64,000 bases of DNA from Anaerolineae bacterium (lineage in GTDB: Bacteria; Chloroflexota; Anaerolineae; 4572-78; J111), in contig JAKLJP010000031.1 of NCBI GenBank assembly GCA_023151115.1, positions 1 to 64,000 on the forward strand. Reading direction: 5' to 3'. A program made the position numbers and the translations under genes. Under the pieces are notes generated by a model, which did no database searches, was not told the origin of the DNA, and saw nothing but the letters and a program-made list of their open reading frames with translations. How positions within the stretch are numbered: the stretch's first letter is position 1; each line of letters begins with the position of its first letter. This document shows, piece by piece, positions 1-8,955 of this stretch.

Positions 1-24
1 TCGCTGGCGCTCGAAATGACATCT
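1..24 (-). repeat. REP-like dispersed motif copy
   Basis: On the minus strand this reads TGTCATTTCGAGCGCC. A related TGTCATTCCGACCGC stretch lies at 30960-30974 on the plus strand. Two similar intergenic copies suggest a dispersed repeat; nothing else is visible. Confidence 0.3.
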
Positions 25-39
25 CAGGAAACGGATACA

Positions 40-1797
40 TTAAATCGTGACGAATTTATGCAATCCTGTACTTAGTCGTTTACTAAGGTTATAAGGGAAA
101 ATATCAATCACCTCATTGGCCCGATGCCGGGCCTGCATGGTTTGCCAGAATTCCAGTTCAAACAAATCGGCATGGTATTCGCTAAAAATTTCCAGCAGTC
201 CTTTCGACAGCCCCAAAAAGGTCTTGAACTCTTCCGGGAAAATATCATTTTCATCGGCAAAAAACCAGGGTTGGGCTTCAAAATCATCGTAAAAACTTGC
301 GGCGGGTGGAATTTTTCTAAAAGTACAATCGGTCACAAAACAGAGTTCATCGTAATCATAAAAAACCACCCGGTGATGCCGGGTGACGCCAAAATTTTTT
401 AACAAAAAATCGCCGGGGAAGATATTGGTCGCCGCCAAATCTTTGATGCACTTGCCGCAGTCAATCACCGCTTCACGGGCGGCCGCGGGCGTGGCGGTCT
501 GGAGGTAAAGATTCAAGGGGGTCAGTCGCCGCTCACTGTAGAGATGCTTAATCACCACCGTGTTGGCCTCGATGATGACGCTGTTGGCGGCTGCCTGCGC
601 CAGCTCGTTCAATAAGGCCGGGCTAAAACGGGCCTTGTCGAAGGTTAAATACTCAAATTCCTGGGTGTCTACCAGCCGGCCGGCCCGATCGTGCTTGAAA
701 ACAAGCTGGTAACGGTCCATCACCTTCTGGCGGGTGGTTTTTTTGGGCTGGCTGAAGCGATCCTTGATAACTTTAAAGACAATATCATACGAGGGCAAAG
801 TAAACACCAGCATGACCATGCCCCGTTCGCCCTTGGCAATTTCAAAACAGTCGGACGATTGGGCCAGGTGGGCCATAAAATCGCGGTAAAGCTCGGTTTT
901 ACCGTGCTTGTAATAGCCAATCGAAATGTAAAGTTCGGCGATGCGCTTGAGGGGGATAATGGATTTCAAAAACGTGACCAGCGCCCGCGGCTCGGCCACT
1001 TCAACGTGGAAATAGGCGCGGGTGAAGCTGAAGAGGATGCTCAAATCGTCGTCGGTCAGCAATACGGCATCAATCACAATGCCTTCGCCCGTATTCAGAA
1101 GGGCCAGCGCCAGCGGGATGATCTGCGAGCCGATACGCAGCCGGCCCACCAGATAAGCTGTTTTACCCCGATAAAAAACCGAGGTGATCATCTCGGCCAC
1201 ATCAATCACCGGGCGATGGCCGAACACGTCGCGCAGATGGGTGTCAATTTCCACCCCAACCAAGTGGCAGTGATGGTCCAAACAGGCATAGGCCACCTCG
1301 AAGGGATAATCCTGTAAAATTTCCTTGACCAGCGCCGGGATGGTGCTGCGGCGATAATAGACCTTAAAAATGGAAGTCTGAGGCTGGGCCAGGGGAGCAT
1401 CAAAATTGAATGAAACGTACTCAATCTCAGGGTCAACCCCCACTGTATTAAAAATGCGGCGCGTCACCGAATTAAAAAAGGTTTCGGCCAACTCCCGGTC
1501 GGGCCGGCCCGTGACCAGGCTTGAATAATAGCTTTTCATCCAGACCCAGACGGCTTTGTATCTGGCTCTTTCCCCCACAATGCCTTTGAGTTCAGCCACT
1601 GCCGCATTGACGATCTTTTCCCTTAACTCCAGGCGTTCCAGGGCATCGTGCTGCATCCCGGCCCAGTCCCGCTGCTCAAAGCGGACTTTGGCCCGACGGG
1701 TGATGGCTTTGAACCCGTCGTGAAACACAATGAAGGCATTTAAAATGGCTTGAGCGCCAGCGGCGGCTCCTTGATAATTCGCTGTATCTTGAGCCAT
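40..1797 (-). CDS. aceK: Isocitrate dehydrogenase kinase/phosphatase AceK
   Basis: AceK phosphorylates and dephosphorylates isocitrate dehydrogenase, switching carbon between the TCA cycle and the glyoxylate bypass. The 585-residue protein has the family's normal length (about 580) and aligns in my reading along its whole length: the N-terminal regulatory region includes GIVIDAVLLTDDDLSILFSF and a CLDHHCHLVGVE segment, and the kinase part carries the GERGMVMLVF nucleotide-binding region and YDYDELCFVTDC near the active site. The ATG at 1795-1797 has no clear ribosome site. The final 11 or so residues are encoded by an IS630-like terminal repeat, so the C-terminus has probably been altered by insertion. 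AceK is best known from Proteobacteria; no aceA/aceB is nearby, so transfer is possible. Function assignment is secure from family features; regulation in this host is inference. Confidence 0.92.
   Translation of the reverse strand: MAQDTANYQGAAAGAQAILNAFIVFHDGFKAITRRAKVRFEQRDWAGMQHDALERLELREKIVNAAVAELKGIVGERARYKAVWVWMKSYYSSLVTGRPDRELAETFFNSVTRRIFNTVGVDPEIEYVSFNFDAPLAQPQTSIFKVYYRRSTIPALVKEILQDYPFEVAYACLDHHCHLVGVEIDTHLRDVFGHRPVIDVAEMITSVFYRGKTAYLVGRLRIGSQIIPLALALLNTGEGIVIDAVLLTDDDLSILFSFTRAYFHVEVAEPRALVTFLKSIIPLKRIAELYISIGYYKHGKTELYRDFMAHLAQSSDCFEIAKGERGMVMLVFTLPSYDIVFKVIKDRFSQPKKTTRQKVMDRYQLVFKHDRAGRLVDTQEFEYLTFDKARFSPALLNELAQAAANSVIIEANTVVIKHLYSERRLTPLNLYLQTATPAAAREAVIDCGKCIKDLAATNIFPGDFLLKNFGVTRHHRVVFYDYDELCFVTDCTFRKIPPAASFYDDFEAQPWFFADENDIFPEEFKTFLGLSKGLLEIFSEYHADLFELEFWQTMQARHRANEVIDIFPYNLSKRLSTGLHKFVTI
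41..75 (-). repeat. IS630-type terminal inverted repeat remnant at the aceK 3' end
   Basis: Read on the minus strand, this 35-base stretch starts CTAAGTACAG and matches the left end of the IS630 element at 59669-59703 at about 28 of 35 positions (shared CTAAGTACAG, TTGC and TAAATTCGT blocks). The last codons of aceK and its stop lie inside it. An IS630 or MITE copy therefore probably abuts aceK, with its body off the left edge. Confidence 0.6.
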
Positions 1798-1815
1798 TTA
1801 ATTTGAACAATAACC

Positions 1816-1929
1816 TCAATCCACCCAATTTGTTACACTTAAACCAGGGACTTGTTGGAAATGACGCACATTGTGTGTGACCAGCGTAGCCCGTTAAGCC
1901 AAGGCAATGCTGGCAATCATGTTGAGGTC
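1816..1929 (-). pseudogene. PIN-domain (VapC-like) toxin remnant, C-terminal piece only
   Basis: Translating the minus strand from 1929 gives DLNMIASIALA, an in-frame TAA, then RATLVTHNVRHFQQVPGL and a stop. This is the typical C-terminal end of a PIN-domain ribonuclease (the LVTxNxxHF motif). The N-terminal two thirds are missing and a stop interrupts the rest, so it is not functional. It lies 6 bases after the HTH gene at 1935-2222, as a toxin would follow its antitoxin. Confidence 0.7.
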
Positions 1930-1934
1930 GCTTC

Positions 1935-2222
1935 CTATTCACCCTCTGACCGGCCGCGTTGCGCATAAATGGTGGCGCGAAGTTCGGGCAGACTTTCATC
2001 CCCTGCCAGGGCACCCGCTTGTTGAAGTAAAATGGTTCGGCTGTCATGGCTTCGCAGCCATTCGTCAATGGCTGTTTTGAGAAAACGCCAGGTGTCCTCG
2101 ATCCGCCGGCCTGGAATTTGCCCCCGCACAGCCTGTCGCTCAATTGTCTCTTTAGGTAGCCGTAGATAATTAGCAACTTCTTCTAAAGTCAAAACTTCGG
2201 CAGCTATCGTGGTTTGACTCAT
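1935..2222 (-). CDS. Small excisionase/MerR-type HTH protein, probable orphan antitoxin
   Basis: A protein of about 95 residues with a winged helix of the excisionase family near its N-terminus (LTLEEVANYLRLPKETIERQ, then GQIPGRRIEDTWRF), the fold that reads DNA in Xis, MerR and several antitoxin-like regulators. I prefer the ATG at 2222, preceded by GAGGT at about 7 bases; a GTG six codons upstream is also open. The C-terminal half is charged and unrecognised. It is followed at once by a decayed PIN toxin piece, so the pair looks like a dead toxin-antitoxin module whose DNA-binding half survives. The link to antitoxin function is inferred only from position. Confidence 0.65.
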   Translation of the reverse strand: MSQTTIAAEVLTLEEVANYLRLPKETIERQAVRGQIPGRRIEDTWRFLKTAIDEWLRSHDSRTILLQQAGALAGDESLPELRATIYAQRGRSEGE

Positions 2223-2283
2223 CTCTGTTACCTCACTCACCCTTTAATATCTCGTTTCCAGATATTGTAACATAGCGCAACTT

Positions 2284-3933
<1,650 letters not shown>

Positions 3934-3946
3934 TGCTTCACCTCCA

Positions 3947-3975
3947 TAGACATCAAAATACAGGTATGTTATAAT
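3947..3975 (+). promoter_or_regulatory. Sigma70-type promoter for the gene at 4115
   Basis: TAGACA (3947-3952), 17-base spacer, TATAAT (3970-3975). It predicts a start near 3982 and a leader of about 130 bases that contains the AT-rich repeat hairpin at 3985-4067. Confidence 0.6.
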
Positions 3976-3984
3976 GGGGAAAGT

Positions 3985-4067
3985 AAGAATTAAAAATTAA
4001 GAAATTAGAAATTAGAAGAGAGAAGAGGTAAATAAGTTCTTATTTCTTATTTCTTATTTTCAATTTT
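3985..4067. repeat. AT-rich tandem-unit quasi-palindrome
   Basis: The left half repeats AAATTAGAAATTAGAA-like units and the right half repeats TTCTTATTTCTTATTTCTTA. The reverse complement of the right half closely follows the left. It lies in the predicted 5' leader of the gene at 4115, not after a gene. Confidence 0.55.
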
Positions 4068-4114
4068 ACCAGACTCCTCAAATTGAGGCTAAGTTCAGCC
4101 AAAGGCATGAATTT

Positions 4115-5446
4115 ATGACGAATAATGATTTGATCATCACCCCCGCCACCTGGCCGGGCCAAAAAGACAGCCTGAGTCGGACTCCGACTGATCTCTTGAA
4201 TCTGGTCGGCTGGTACGGTTCGACGCACAGCGCCGCTATGTGGCGCAAAGCGACAGAATTTTTGGCTGTTTTCCAGGCCGAAGGCGTGCCCGGCTTTGAC
4301 CCGCAAATTGATAGTTGGGACCCTGCCTTCGCCGCCGTTGAAGCCGAGGTGATGGCGACAGCTTCCGTGATCATTATTCGTCTGGAAAATAATGAACTGC
4401 TCAACGGCAGCCTGGGCTCCATCGCCGAAACCGGCCTGGCCCTGACCTCGGCGGCGCTGCGGGGGCAGGCGGTAATTATCTCCATCGAAGACAGCATGCT
4501 GACCAGTTTGAATGATCCCGGCGCGATTGCCCAATACATGATCCTGGAAATGTTTGTCCAAGAGATCGAGACCAATCCGGCCCTGGGCGGCCTGTTTCAG
4601 CTTCACCGGGGTGACAATTTAGCCGATCTGGCCCAACTGGCCTGCGAAGCCGCCCGGCAGCAAATAAACGCACCTCTGGCCGGCTGGAATTATCCCAATT
4701 TTCTGGCCAAAAAAGACCGCCGCCGGCAAAATTACCCCCGGCGGGTCCTGCTGGGCGGGTCGAGCGGGCCTTACGCCGAAGCTCATCACGCCATATTTGA
4801 GCAGAAGAAAAGACATCTCGCCGCTCCCTACACCGGCGAAGATTTTGCGCTAAAAATTCTCTCGGAGGGCGCTATTGCCGAAGCCTGGCACATTCCTTAC
4901 AACAACGCCGACCCGCTGTCCACCGGCCTGGGTATGCGGACTCTTCTTTCGATTGAAGCGGAATACAAAAAGGAAGCCGATCAGTTGATCTTACCCATTA
5001 TGGCCGAAGCCGCCTCGAAGGCCGCTGCGACCGAAATCGGATTTTTGCTCCTCTACGGCCTGATGACCGGCCAGGAGATCAATATTTATCTGGAACCGTT
5101 CGACCCGGTAGATTACCTGCACCATCATCTGGCCCAGGTTTCGTTTGAAGCCGACGCCGACGAAAAAACCCTGCGCCGCGCTTTGCGCCATGCCGGCGTG
5201 GCCGACGCCGTGCTGGCCACGGCCACCCGGGCAGAGGTGATTGAAACGGCTAACCTTATCAGCGCGCTCCATCGAGCCGAAACACCCGCCTTTAAGCAGG
5301 TCAAACAATCTCTGCTGGGCCAAACCGAGGCTTTTCACGCCGCCGACAACATTCGCCGGGTACGGACGTTGGTGCAGGCTCACCTGGAAAAATTGCGCGG
5401 GGACCCCCGCTATCCTAACTTCTTTACCTACGCCACTCAAATATAG
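4115..5446 (+). CDS. Uncharacterised protein with two nucleoside deoxyribosyltransferase-like domains
   Basis: A 443-residue soluble protein I cannot name. Two stretches resemble the nucleoside 2-deoxyribosyltransferase/TIR-like Rossmann fold. The first, around residues 65-160, has SVIIIRLENNELLNGSLGS followed by IAETGLAL, placing a glutamate where that fold has its catalytic one. The second begins near residue 210 with RVLLGGSSGPYAEAH and reaches AATEIGFLLLYGL, again with a conserved-looking Glu-Ile-Gly. The C-terminal 100 residues are helical and unrecognised. There is no signal peptide or membrane segment. It has its own TATAAT promoter and is followed immediately by another promoter for the MttB-family gene. 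Enzyme class is a weak inference; a nucleotide-processing or NAD-degrading role cannot be judged without structure comparison. Confidence 0.6.
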   Translation: MTNNDLIITPATWPGQKDSLSRTPTDLLNLVGWYGSTHSAAMWRKATEFLAVFQAEGVPGFDPQIDSWDPAFAAVEAEVMATASVIIIRLENNELLNGSLGSIAETGLALTSAALRGQAVIISIEDSMLTSLNDPGAIAQYMILEMFVQEIETNPALGGLFQLHRGDNLADLAQLACEAARQQINAPLAGWNYPNFLAKKDRRRQNYPRRVLLGGSSGPYAEAHHAIFEQKKRHLAAPYTGEDFALKILSEGAIAEAWHIPYNNADPLSTGLGMRTLLSIEAEYKKEADQLILPIMAEAASKAAATEIGFLLLYGLMTGQEINIYLEPFDPVDYLHHHLAQVSFEADADEKTLRRALRHAGVADAVLATATRAEVIETANLISALHRAETPAFKQVKQSLLGQTEAFHAADNIRRVRTLVQAHLEKLRGDPRYPNFFTYATQI

Positions 5447-5447
5447 A

Positions 5448-5475
5448 TTGACACTCCGTCCAACTATGTTATAAT
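5448..5475 (+). promoter_or_regulatory. Consensus sigma70 promoter for the MttB-family gene
   Basis: TTGACA (5448-5453), 16-base spacer, TATAAT (5470-5475). The -35 box starts two bases after the stop codon of the upstream gene, so the two genes are separately transcribed. The transcript would start near 5482, 85 bases before the preferred ATG at 5568. Confidence 0.8.
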
Positions 5476-5567
5476 AGCCCCACTGTACGGGAACAGCGTT
5501 TCATAATATGCAACAACGTCCCTATTCTCGACCCCGTTCCATGCTGCCGACCATCGAAGGAGCCGAT

Positions 5568-7118
5568 ATGACTGACACCATGGAAATCTCTCGCGCCGAT
5601 AGACGGGCGGCCCGGCGGCGACAGCGAGCCGAGTCCCCGCTGCTCAAAATTCCTTTTCGCCAGTTACGCAATCCTCTCCGCCCTCTGGAAATTTTATCCC
5701 CGGATCAAATTGAAGAGCTGCACCTGGCCTCGCTGCGTATCCTCGAAGAGGTGGGGCTGGATTTTATGGACGCCGAAGCCCTGGACCTGTGGCAAAAAGC
5801 CGGGGCCAAAGTAGACCGGGCCGCTCAACACGTCTGGATTGACCGGGGACTGCTGCTGGAAACCATCGCCGCCGCGCCCTCCACGTTTACTTGGCGGGCG
5901 CGTAACCCGGAACGGGATGTGTCCATCGGCGGTAATTCGATTGCCTTTGGCCCCAACGGCGGTATGGTCTACGCTTCTAACCTGGATATTGGCCGGCGGC
6001 CCGGCACAATACAAGATTACGAGAACTTTGTCAGGCTGTCTCACATGTGTAACGTGCTGCACTTTGGCTGCTGGGAGCAGGTGACGCCGCAGGATGTGCC
6101 TGTGTCTGTCCGTCACCTGCGGCGGCTCTACGCCGGTTTCACCCTCAGCGACAAGGCTGTGATGGAAGCTGCTCACGGGCGCGAAATCACCGGCGATATC
6201 ATCAAAATGGCCGAAATCGTCTTTGGTGATCTGTCGGGTGACCCGGTTGTGGGCGACGTGATTAATGTCAACAGCCCGCTGCGCTATGACAGCCGTATGC
6301 TCGGCGGCCTTATCACCTACGCCCGCGCCGGGCAGGTCTGTTTTATCACCCCTTTCATCCTGGCCGGAGCGATGAGTCCCATCACCCTGGCCTCGGCCCT
6401 GGCCCAGCAAAACGCCGAAGCTCTGGCCGGGATCGCTTTGACCCAACTGGTCCGGCCCGGCGCGCCGACCATCTACGGCGGCTTCACCACCAATGTGGAT
6501 ATGAAAAGCGGCAGTCCCGCCTTTGGCACGCCCGAAGGAGCCTGGGCGCTGGCAATCGGGGCGCAGTTGGCCCGGCGCTACAATCTGCCCTATCGCGCCA
6601 GCGGCAGCCTGACCACGGCCAAAATCCCCGATGCCCAGGCCGCCTATGAAACCCTGTGGACCCTCTGGCCCTGTATCCTTTCGCACAGCAACCTGATTAT
6701 GCACGCCGCCGGCTGGCTGGAAGGGGGACTGACCGCCTCTTTCGAAAAGTTCATCATTGACGCCGAGAACCTGGCGATGTTTTACCATTTCTTGGGTGGC
6801 TTCGAGATCAGCGAAGAGACCCTGGCCCTGGATATGATTGCCGAGGTTGGTCCCGGCGGGCATCACTTCGGCACGCCGCACACCCAGGCCCGCTACAGCA
6901 CCGAATTTTACCCATCCGTGCTGAGCGACCGCCAGCCTTACGATACCTGGCGCGAAGCCGGCGGGCTGGACGCCATGCAGCGGGCGCACACCGTCTGGCA
7001 GGAATTATTAGCCAGTTACGAACAGCCCCCGCTCGACCCGGCGATTGACGAAGCCTTACAAGATTACGTCGCCCGGCGGGAGCGGGAGTTGGCGGGGAAG
7101 AATTTATATGACTCGTAG
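5568..7118 (+). CDS. Trimethylamine methyltransferase (MttB) family protein, non-pyrrolysine
   Basis: Members of this family move a methyl group from a quaternary or tertiary amine to a corrinoid protein. The 516-residue protein shows family features throughout: LHLASLRILEEVGLDF near the N-terminus, GGNSIAFGPNGGMVYASN, and the central barrel with YGGFTTNVDMKSGSPAFGTPE-like sequence and GPGGHHFGTPHT near the end. The frame is open with no internal amber codon, so it belongs to the non-pyrrolysine branch that includes glycine betaine methyltransferase and relatives. I choose ATG 5568 because AAGGAG (5557-5562) precedes it; an upstream in-frame ATG at 5508 lacks a site. No corrinoid protein is adjacent, so the substrate is unknown. 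An alcohol dehydrogenase and an FAD amine oxidase-like gene nearby fit methylated-amine use, but that is inference. Confidence 0.88.
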   Translation: MTDTMEISRADRRAARRRQRAESPLLKIPFRQLRNPLRPLEILSPDQIEELHLASLRILEEVGLDFMDAEALDLWQKAGAKVDRAAQHVWIDRGLLLETIAAAPSTFTWRARNPERDVSIGGNSIAFGPNGGMVYASNLDIGRRPGTIQDYENFVRLSHMCNVLHFGCWEQVTPQDVPVSVRHLRRLYAGFTLSDKAVMEAAHGREITGDIIKMAEIVFGDLSGDPVVGDVINVNSPLRYDSRMLGGLITYARAGQVCFITPFILAGAMSPITLASALAQQNAEALAGIALTQLVRPGAPTIYGGFTTNVDMKSGSPAFGTPEGAWALAIGAQLARRYNLPYRASGSLTTAKIPDAQAAYETLWTLWPCILSHSNLIMHAAGWLEGGLTASFEKFIIDAENLAMFYHFLGGFEISEETLALDMIAEVGPGGHHFGTPHTQARYSTEFYPSVLSDRQPYDTWREAGGLDAMQRAHTVWQELLASYEQPPLDPAIDEALQDYVARRERELAGKNLYDS

Positions 7119-7152
7119 TGCGTGGTGCGTAAATGTCTTTACGCACCACGCA
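7119..7152. repeat. Tandem-unit hairpin (TGCGTGG family)
   Basis: Perfect 15-bp arms TGCGTGGTGCGTAAA (7119-7133) and its complement (7138-7152) around a 4-base loop, one base after the mttB-family stop. Further CACCACG units continue to about 7165. The same unit recurs at 14361-14410. Confidence 0.8.
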
Positions 7153-7186
7153 CCACGTACCACGCAATCTTCAGGAGATAATTTCC

Positions 7187-8287
7187 GTGAAAATCAAAGC
7201 TGCCGTTTTTTACGAAGTCGGCCAACCGTTTCAAATCGAAACGCTTGACCTGGAAACCCCGCGAACCGGGGAGGTTTTGGTCAAAGTAGCCGCTGCGGGA
7301 GTGTGCCACAGCGATTGGCATTTGATGACCGGGGCAACCCAACACGCCACGCCGGTCGTGCCGGGGCACGAGGGGGCCGGCATTGTCGAGGCGGTGGGCG
7401 AGGGCGTCACCCGCGTCAAACCAGGCGACCATGTATCGTTGAATTGGGCCCCCAACTGCGGCGCCTGTTTTTACTGCCTCAACGACCGGCCCAGTCTATG
7501 TTCGGCCTACATCGGGCCGCTGTGGGCGGGCACGATGATGGACGGCACGACTCGTCTCTCCAAAGACGGGCAGCCGGTGTATCATTTCAGCGCCCTGGCC
7601 TGCTTTGCCAATTACACCGTTGTGCCGCAGGAATGTTGTGTTCCTCTGAGCAAAGAGGTCCCGCTGACTATCGCCGCCTTGATTGGCTGCGCCGTAACCA
7701 CCGGCGTTGGCGCGGTGCTGAACACCACGCGGGTGCGGCCCGGCAGCAGTGTGGCCGTCTTCGGCGCGGGTGGGGTGGGGTTGAATATTATTATGGGCGC
7801 AAAATTGGCCGGGGCCAGCCGGATCATCGCCGTTGACCGCAGCGAGGCCAAAGGCGACCTGGCCCTGGAATTTGGCGCAACGGATTTTGTCATGGCCGGG
7901 CCGGAAGTAACTGAGTCTATCCGCAAGCTGACCGAGGGTCGGGGCGCGGACTACGTGTTTGAGGCCATCGGCCTTCCGGCGGTGCAAGAGCAGAGTTTGG
8001 AGGCGGTTCGTCCCGGCGGCACGCTGACCCTGGTCGGCGTGGCCCCGATGGGCAGCGGGACTAACCTGCCTGGCGCAATTCTGACTCGCCAGGAAAAAAC
8101 CGTTACCGGCTCCTACTACGGGACGGCCAACACCGCCCGCGATTTTCCCCTCTACGCCGATCTGTACCTCAAAGGCAAACTCGACCTGGAACGGCTGATT
8201 TCCAAAACCTACGCGCTGGAGCAGATCAACGAGGCTTACGCCGATATGTTGAGTGGGGAGATTGCGCGGGGGGTGATTGTATTCTAG
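7187..8287 (+). CDS. Zinc-dependent medium-chain alcohol dehydrogenase
   Basis: A 366-residue NAD(P)-dependent dehydrogenase of the class III-like MDR group, oxidising alcohols or thiol-formaldehyde adducts. The catalytic zinc region is visible as CHSDWHLMTG and PGHEGAGIV; the structural zinc loop has four cysteines in NCGACFYCLNDRPSLC; the dinucleotide fold is VFGAGGVGLNIIMGAKLAG. The start is GTG 7187 with AGGAGA at 7173-7178; an ATG further upstream falls inside the repeat hairpin and is unlikely. It may share a transcript with the MttB-family gene, from which it is separated only by that hairpin. Glutathione- or mycothiol-linked formaldehyde oxidation would fit next to a methyltransferase but the substrate cannot be read from sequence. 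Confidence 0.9.
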   Translation: MKIKAAVFYEVGQPFQIETLDLETPRTGEVLVKVAAAGVCHSDWHLMTGATQHATPVVPGHEGAGIVEAVGEGVTRVKPGDHVSLNWAPNCGACFYCLNDRPSLCSAYIGPLWAGTMMDGTTRLSKDGQPVYHFSALACFANYTVVPQECCVPLSKEVPLTIAALIGCAVTTGVGAVLNTTRVRPGSSVAVFGAGGVGLNIIMGAKLAGASRIIAVDRSEAKGDLALEFGATDFVMAGPEVTESIRKLTEGRGADYVFEAIGLPAVQEQSLEAVRPGGTLTLVGVAPMGSGTNLPGAILTRQEKTVTGSYYGTANTARDFPLYADLYLKGKLDLERLISKTYALEQINEAYADMLSGEIARGVIVF

Positions 8288-8301
8288 ACATCTTGCGTCT
8301 T

Positions 8302-8344
8302 ACGTCTTGCGTCTTGTATAAGATAAACGAAAGACGCAAGACGT
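8302..8344. repeat. Tandem-unit hairpin (CTTGCGT family)
   Basis: ACGTCTTGCGTCTT (8302-8315) pairs perfectly with 8331-8344; extra CTTGCGTCTT units extend leftward to 8292. The same unit forms hairpins at 36603-36642 and 38468-38518. Confidence 0.75.
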
Positions 8345-8363
8345 ACACTTGTTTGGATAAAAA

Positions 8364-8855
8364 ATGAGTTTCATTCGTACCAAAATCACTGATTTGCTCG
8401 ACAGCCAGAACATCTCTTATCGCCGTCTGCCGCACACTGAACCGGTATTTACGGTCGAAGCGGCGGCGGCGCAGCGAGGGGTAGTGCCCGAAGAGATGGT
8501 CAAATCTATTCTGCTGCGCGAAAAATCTGAGCCGCGCCGTTATGTGATGGCCTGTCTGTTGGGACCTGCCCGCCTTGATCCCCAAGCTGTGCGTGCTTAT
8601 TTGTCTGAGGCGCAGGAGTGGAAGCGGCTGACCTTTGCCACAGCGGAGGAAATTCGCGCCGTCACCGGCTACACCCAGGGGGCGGTTGCGCCGCTCTGCC
8701 TGCCCGCCGACGTGCCGGTGATTTTTGACGAAGCCATTGCCCGTTGCGCCAATGTCAACATCAGCAGCGGCGATTTGATGCTGGGCCTGGAACTGCGCCA
8801 GAAGGATTTGACCCGGCTGGCCGGCGCGCAGTTCGCTCCGATTGGGGCGCGTTGA
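8364..8855 (+). CDS. YbaK/EbsC-family aminoacyl-tRNA deacylase
   Basis: A 163-residue single-domain protein of the YbaK/ProX family, which hydrolyses mischarged tRNAs (for example Cys-tRNA-Pro or Ala-tRNA-Pro). Family features: SYRRLPHTEPVFTVEAAAAQ, MVKSILLREK containing the conserved lysine, TGYTQGAVAPLCLPADVPV, and NISSGDLMLGLEL at the end. Length is typical for a free-standing editor. It stands between two repeat-rich gaps and has no obvious partner. A second, different YbaK protein lies at 55993-56475. Substrate specificity cannot be told. Confidence 0.88.
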   Translation: MSFIRTKITDLLDSQNISYRRLPHTEPVFTVEAAAAQRGVVPEEMVKSILLREKSEPRRYVMACLLGPARLDPQAVRAYLSEAQEWKRLTFATAEEIRAVTGYTQGAVAPLCLPADVPVIFDEAIARCANVNISSGDLMLGLELRQKDLTRLAGAQFAPIGAR

Positions 8856-8890
8856 AAGTTTGCTCACATAAGTCTTTCCACAAGCTGCTA

Positions 8891-8920
8891 TTGTTGGCAA
8901 CAGATAGGATGTGCTATACT
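8891..8920 (+). promoter_or_regulatory. Probable promoter for the restriction-modification pair
   Basis: TTGTTG (8891-8896), 18-base spacer, TATACT (8915-8920), about 35 bases before the methyltransferase ATG. The -10 box is good, the -35 weak. Confidence 0.45.
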
Positions 8921-8955
8921 CCATTGAGCCGAAATTCTTTGTTCAGGGAAAGAGA

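Noticed and set aside
691..1317. Long plus-strand open frame of 208 codons inside aceK
   Set aside because: It lies wholly antisense to a well-conserved gene, has no ribosome site and no recognisable protein features; it is a by-product of codon bias.
5694..6989. 431-codon antisense open frame inside the MttB-family gene
   Set aside because: Composition rich in Gly, Arg, His and Gln typical of antisense frames; the sense protein matches a known family throughout.
5568..7118. Pyrrolysine-containing trimethylamine methyltransferase
   Set aside because: There is no in-frame amber codon inside the gene; the only TAG is its terminal stop, so it belongs to the non-pyrrolysine branch.
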